This document shows, one piece after another, positions 59,171 to 64,000 of a stretch of 64,000 bases of DNA. Within the stretch, counting starts at the first letter, position 1; every line of letters starts with the position of its first letter. The DNA comes from Artemia franciscana (Eukaryota > Arthropoda > Branchiopoda > Anostraca > Artemiidae): positions 63,511,604 to 63,575,603 of the forward strand of contig NC_088863.1 in assembly GCF_032884065.1 (NCBI RefSeq). Direction: 5' to 3'. Made by a program: the position numbers and the translations under genes. The notes under the pieces were generated by a model, which was not told the origin of the DNA, did not search any database, and saw nothing but the letters and a program-made list of their open reading frames with translations.

Positions 59171-61499
59171 TGTCTATATCAGATGTAATAACTTGGTAAT
59201 TTCTACTTAAAGAGTCCTGATTTGGCACTTGAAGATAGACACAGTGTTACAAACCATAATTTTTACAAGTCATAACAAGAGAAGGGCTTAGATAGGTCTC
59301 AAGCCCCACAATTGCCTAGATTTATTTTAATACCAAAGACAGTGACAATGTAATCTGACTGTTCGAATTGGTTGAGTGGATGCTTACACACACATAAATG
59401 CCTTAGCAATATATTGAATTCACTTTTTAATGAGAAAAAAAAACTATGTTCAGTTATTGATAGTAACAGGCCCCCGAATTAATAAAAAGGTTAATAATCG
59501 GGAAATTGCAATTCTAAAAACGTATGATACTAAACACGTTAAGATGAAAAGCGTGGTCAAATATAACAATTCAGTTCTCCTTGCTACGTTGAACGTGGCA
59601 AGATCGCAAAAATGTGGTAGTACCTGGAAGAATTTTTGGTAGTAAGTGGAAACAACATAATTTGCTTTCATCAAGACATTAATGGTGATTAAAAAATCCG
59701 AAAAAAAAACTACCAAAAGCTCAAAGGAGTCAATTTGGATTCCAGGTGCTCTGTCTCGGAATAAGAAGCTTTTCAGACCGGAAAATTCAGAAAATCCAGG
59801 TTTTTAAATATGAATAAGCCTCAGAAAGGTAGGTGCGAGGGCAAAAATTTTTGTATTTTATGTCCTTGGACTTTAAAGGTATTTGATTCTGAATCACTCA
59901 AGAGCTTTCCCCTTCATGAAATTCTCGAAATGGAAATTAAGCTAAAACAAAACTAAAACGACCAAAAGTTCCTGTTTCACAGTTTATGCAACGTACAGCG
60001 TACAGCTAACGCATGATATTTCCCTATATTTGTGGAATTTTGAAAAGATAACGCAAACAGAGCAATTTAAGATTTTTGTAAAGCATATACATAATACACT
60101 TTAATAACTTTCTTTTACAACAGAGAATGAAGTAGTTTAGTCTGTTAGGATGGTTAATTCGGTACTTGCTGATTTAAATTTTGTGTAAAAATCAGAAGTG
60201 AAAGTATTTGGACAGTGTTGGGATTATAAAGTAGCCTCAGATATTCGCATCATAAATTAGAAAAAAAAACTCTAGAACTTGAATTTGAAAGACACTGAAA
60301 TGCATTTCAATAGCAAAAACTAACATTACTAGCTAATTGATATTAATACGGATGTGTATAGTTATTTGAGGCAGTCAGGTAGATAAACGGTGGGTACCCA
60401 GCAAAGCAATAGTTCTTCTGCTTTTTTTTATTTTTGTTTAGTCCTCTACCTTCATTAAAACTTAGAATTAAAAGTAATTTTTTTAGCATAAAAATGAGCT
60501 TCAAGAAAATATCTTTGTCAAACTTAGAAATGGGTCAACGTCAGTTTTTGTTAAAATAGGCACTAGGTTTCACATTCTATCTTTCTGACACTATCCCATA
60601 ATATGTGTAACTTTGTCATATAGACAAGAGTGCTGTAGGGTTTATTATCACCCTTATCTTTGAAAAGGTGCAGAAAGAAATTCAATTGTTTATGACAAAT
60701 CCCTCTTAAGTTACATACAAGTCCGCAGTAACTTAGAGCATAGCAGCAGGAAAATTTTCACAAAACTGTCTTATGTTCGAGTTCCTGATTTTACTGTAAT
60801 TTTTCGTCAATTTCATGGATTATTGATTTACCCAAAGACGGCATAATTTTGGTCTCAAGAGAAAAGAAGCTGCCCTTTATCAGGCATATAGGTATATAGG
60901 GAATCAAATTTGTCAAACAGAAACAACGCTCGTGAAGTATACAAAAAAAAGAAAAAAGATATATCTTTCGTTATCGACATGTACAGTATCTGCCCTCTTC
61001 TTCAACAATGGGTTTTCAGAAAACCCACTTCTATATCTCCAAGAAAATAATAGAGCCAGTTGAACAATACTTTCATGAATTACCTCCAATTTTTTTGTGG
61101 CACGGTTTTATTCTCGACTTAGAAAAATTACTAGAACTTCCATTCAAAACAAGCTCATTCTGATTACTTGCGACCTCTCTGTAAAAGAGAAAAGGAAAAC
61201 AGTTACACTATCCGAAGAACCACTACCCTGGAAAATACTACACTACCCCGGTAAATACGATTTTTAAGATGGGGATGTACGTCATCAATCTAGGGCCTTA
61301 GAAAATAAAAACAAAAATTGATATTGGGATCAACAAAATGTACAATTTTTGGGCCTTTGGCCTATTGCAGCCGAAGTCAATGTTTTACAGCCCAAAAGGG
61401 CAGACAAAGGCGCATTGCTGAGGTCTGATCTCTTCCATTGCCTAGAAAGACCACTAGATATTATTATGTCCGTGTAAATGAGCCCTTCATGCAACATAC

Positions 61500-61530
<31 letters not shown>

Positions 61531-62957
61531 AATAAAAAAAAATCGTCTTAGACTTTAAGAAATCGAAATTTTCTTTACATCCCTCTTTGTCATACCTTAA
61601 ATGTCATGTCATTTTTAATTGCATCGAAGTAGACGTTCCCAGTGAGCCACCCACTGGCAATAAACTAAACACCCCAAAAAGAACAAAGGCCAAACTCTTA
61701 AAAACTTTAAAGGTTCGTGGAAGTATCTACTTAAAACTTAGTAAATGAGTCGAAATACCTCTTCAAAGGTGGGAGTAATCACTTAAGAAGAATAGATTTT
61801 TGAAAACTGTTTATAAAGGAAGGGAAATAATTATGTGTCAATTTTTTTTTATCTAGCTCGTATAGATGAATCTCTGAATTCTCAGTTTGAATCAATGGAA
61901 TGCCATCATTTTTTTTTCAAACATTTACTAATAAAATGTTGCTAAGAAGTGGAAATACACACAACTTTAGTCAACTACGGAAACGGAATGCAACTACAAT
62001 ATTACTTCAGAATTTCTAATCTTTTCAATACCAACCAGTCACAAAATATAGTTATGTTTTTGTATAGTGGGTTGCATATATTTGTCCACAAAATCGTCTA
62101 AACTGCTATACATACAGCTGAGGATTTTTATACTTATTTTGATACGTGCCATCCAATCAAATTTTACAGGACAACTCTCTTACCTAATGCTAAGTCTGAG
62201 TCAAATTTCACGTTTTAATTTTTGTGCTCAACAGGCATTGCGAGACTTGAAACCTTGAATATCTGAAAAATTTCACGATTAAAAAAAAAAATAAAATAAA
62301 AAAAAATAAAATAATATAAGAAACTTATCACAGCTTGAAACCCTGAGAAATTAAATCACGAATCTATACCTATCAGATACCAAAATATCAAACACATAGT
62401 TATTTGTTTTTAAGGAGTATTTCGAGTCATATACTTAGTTAGAAGCACATCTACATGCATCTTTATTAGAGTTCATACTTTTCTGACAATTTTAGTCTTT
62501 ATTCGAATATTTTAGGATGACTAGAAGAGGAAATACTAACGAAGAGCTCTAAACTGAGAGGACTCTAGACTGACTAGGCTAGCCATTATAAACGTCCAAC
62601 GAAATATTGAGATAGACATCGACCATGTAATAGATAAATATGGCGGGAGTGGAAATACAAAAAATAGACTTTTTCTTATAAAATTCTGAATACTGTAAGT
62701 TAATTGAAATATATTGAACTTTTAATAGTGGTAAGATACGCTACGTTGTTATGAAGTAAAATTTTGATTACTAAATTTTTGAGATTTCATGAAAGTTGGC
62801 ACTGTTTATTAAAACACTATTTTTAAAAAGAAAAAGTAATTAGCTAAATGCTTTATTGCCTATACTTAAAACACTCGTTTTAAATGTCTTTTATGCATTT
62901 CTATATCTTCGTTCTGTTTTTATTGTTACATTCCTCAAATAGAAAGTATTTAATCTA
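59171..62957. other. Non-coding region downstream of actin
   Basis: No gene supported. Contains an AAT microsatellite (61,499-61,540), A-rich tracts (62,280-62,320), and otherwise AT-rich unique-looking sequence. Confidence 0.45.
61499..61540. repeat. (TAA)n microsatellite
   Basis: About ten TAA/AAT units with one GAT interruption, ending in an A run. Confidence 0.9.
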
Positions 62958-63528
62958 TCTATATATAAAAAAATAAGTTGTCTGTGTGTGTCGTCTGTCG
63001 GGTGACGTCATGTTTGTGTGTTGACTGACGTCATGTTTGTCGACTGACGAAATTACAGACCGGGACATCGGGATGCAAATGACGACCGGGACATAGGGAA
63101 TATAAATGACGACCGGGACACTCAAAGAGAAAGCGACCGGGACACGAGGAATGTTCGATTAGCAATCACCATCAACAAAGCTCAAGGGCAATCATTAGAA
63201 TAATGAGGTATAGATCTGAATACAGATTATTTTTCCCATAGACAATTATATGTTTCATGTTCAAGAGTCGGTAAACCTGACAATCTATTTATATACACAG
63301 GCAATGGGACAGCCAAGAATGTTGTATATTTGCAAGTTTTACGTAGTTAAAAATATATGTATATATATATCTATATTCACAGGTGGGACACAGGGACACA
63401 ACTACAATGGCGCGTAACTAATATGGCGCGTAACAACTTACGCGCGCGGGGGATTGGGGGGGGGGTTTGGCGAAGCGCCCCCACCAACTAGGTGTTGGGG
63501 TGGCGCGAAGCGCCACCCCAACAGCTAG
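62958..63528 (+). mobile_element. Complete short non-autonomous Helitron (571 bp)
   Basis: Begins A then TCTATATATAAAAAAATAAG and ends CTAG (63,525-63,528) then T. Contains two TGACGTCA sites (63,003, 63,026), a short block of GACGACCGGGACA repeats, a helicase C-terminal relic (63,165-63,345, with CATCAACAAAGCTCAAGGGC) and the terminal hairpin (arms GTTGGGGTGGCG and CGCCACCCCAAC). It is a smaller sister of the copy in actin intron 3. Confidence 0.92.
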
Positions 63529-63601
63529 TGTTTAATATTTCTTTTACAAATATACAAGTTGCATCCTCATCCTCATTTCCTACTCTTCACTACAATCATA
63601 G

Positions 63602-63771
63602 TTACTAAACGAGCATACAATGTTAGGCGACATGCTAAATGGTTTGACCTATACAAATTGTCACAAAGAGTTCATGATCCCAAAAAATGGTTCATGACCA
63701 ATTCTATTTTTGACAATAAAAAGATTAACTCACTCGCTATAGCGGCCAGAAGTGCAAAGGCAAAAAATTAA
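63602..63771 (+). CDS. Possible terminal exon of an unidentified host gene
   Basis: A pyrimidine-rich stretch (CCTCATTTCCTACTCTTCAC) leads to an acceptor-like ATCATAG at 63,595-63,601. The frame then gives TKRAYNVRRHAKWFDLYKL, SQRVHDPKKWFMTNSIF and DNKKINSLAIAARSAKAKN before TAA at 63,769-63,771. It is strongly basic with two WF pairs. I do not recognise the family. If real, the Helitron at 62,958 lies in its preceding intron, 74 bases from the acceptor. It could be a chance frame of 56 codons. Confidence 0.3.
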
Positions 63772-64000
63772 GCAGAAAATATTAAATATCATATTTCTTT
63801 TATGGTGAACAGCTTTTTATTTATTTTGTATGGCGGGGTAACTTTTATAACTTACTATTTTTTTTATCAATATTTTTATACCATTTTAATTTCGACATAT
63901 TTGTTAGAACTTTAACCCTCACCAGATTTTAGATTATCGAAGCAATCTATTATGCCCCCCTTCCCAAAGAAAATCCTGGATCTGGCCCTATGCCCACCAT
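63772..64000. other. Non-coding right edge
   Basis: Ends with a C-rich stretch and AATCCTGGATCTGGCCCTAT, a word resembling the ends of the family Z repeats at 24,400 and 39,055. Confidence 0.4.

Overview
This is eukaryotic, AT-rich, transposon-dense DNA, almost certainly from an arthropod. The clearest gene is a six-coding-exon actin of 376 residues with arthropod muscle-type signatures. The abundance of TA arrays and relics of several transposon orders would suit a crustacean, but the window does not fix the species. I saw no prokaryotic gene, rRNA, tRNA or CRISPR.

Layout. 1-3.7 kb is a cluster of Helitron (rolling-circle transposon) pieces: three in a row on the minus strand (two joined head to tail), then a plus-strand Helitron with a largely readable but stop-interrupted Rep domain that ends in a TA array. 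3.8-11.7 kb is non-coding relic DNA. 11.7-14.1 kb carries a broken hAT-superfamily transposase (minus). 15.1-17.3 kb holds a second Helitron group with another CTAG/TC head-to-tail joint and a rearranged replicase. 17.9-22.2 kb is a minus-strand I/R1-like LINE, itself hit by a short RTE-like 3' fragment flanked by ACAAG. 23.4-24.1 kb is another reverse-transcriptase relic (CR1/L2-like, minus). 25.8-29.2 kb is built from long interspersed repeats. 30.1-37.6 kb is a nested pair: a minus-strand RTE-like LINE split inside its endonuclease domain by a plus-strand LINE (31,899-36,850) whose ORF1 carries three CCCH zinc fingers and whose ORF2 keeps endonuclease, RT and C-terminal regions despite two frameshifts and one stop.

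38.4-59.2 kb is the actin locus: a candidate upstream promoter with a perfect CArG box (38,481), coding exons at 43,346-43,471, 45,906-46,145, 50,773-50,911, 53,121-53,356, 54,761-54,923 and 58,546-58,772, and a poly(A) signal at 59,144. All exon joints keep the reading frame; the third coding intron has a GC-AG boundary. The introns hold several copies of one fold-back repeat family, a complete non-autonomous Helitron with four CRE-type palindromes and two TA arrays, and a 13-unit tandem array. 59.2-64 kb is mostly non-coding, with a second complete short Helitron and a possible terminal exon of an unidentified host gene at the right end.

The most distinctive feature is the Helitron family: conserved TCTATATA 5' ends, a GC-rich 3' hairpin followed by AGCTAG, two CTAG/TC head-to-tail junctions, and the palindrome TGACGTCA in every intact 5' region, where it could act as a bZIP site or as a Rep-recognition repeat. 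None of the transposon proteins in the window appears intact.
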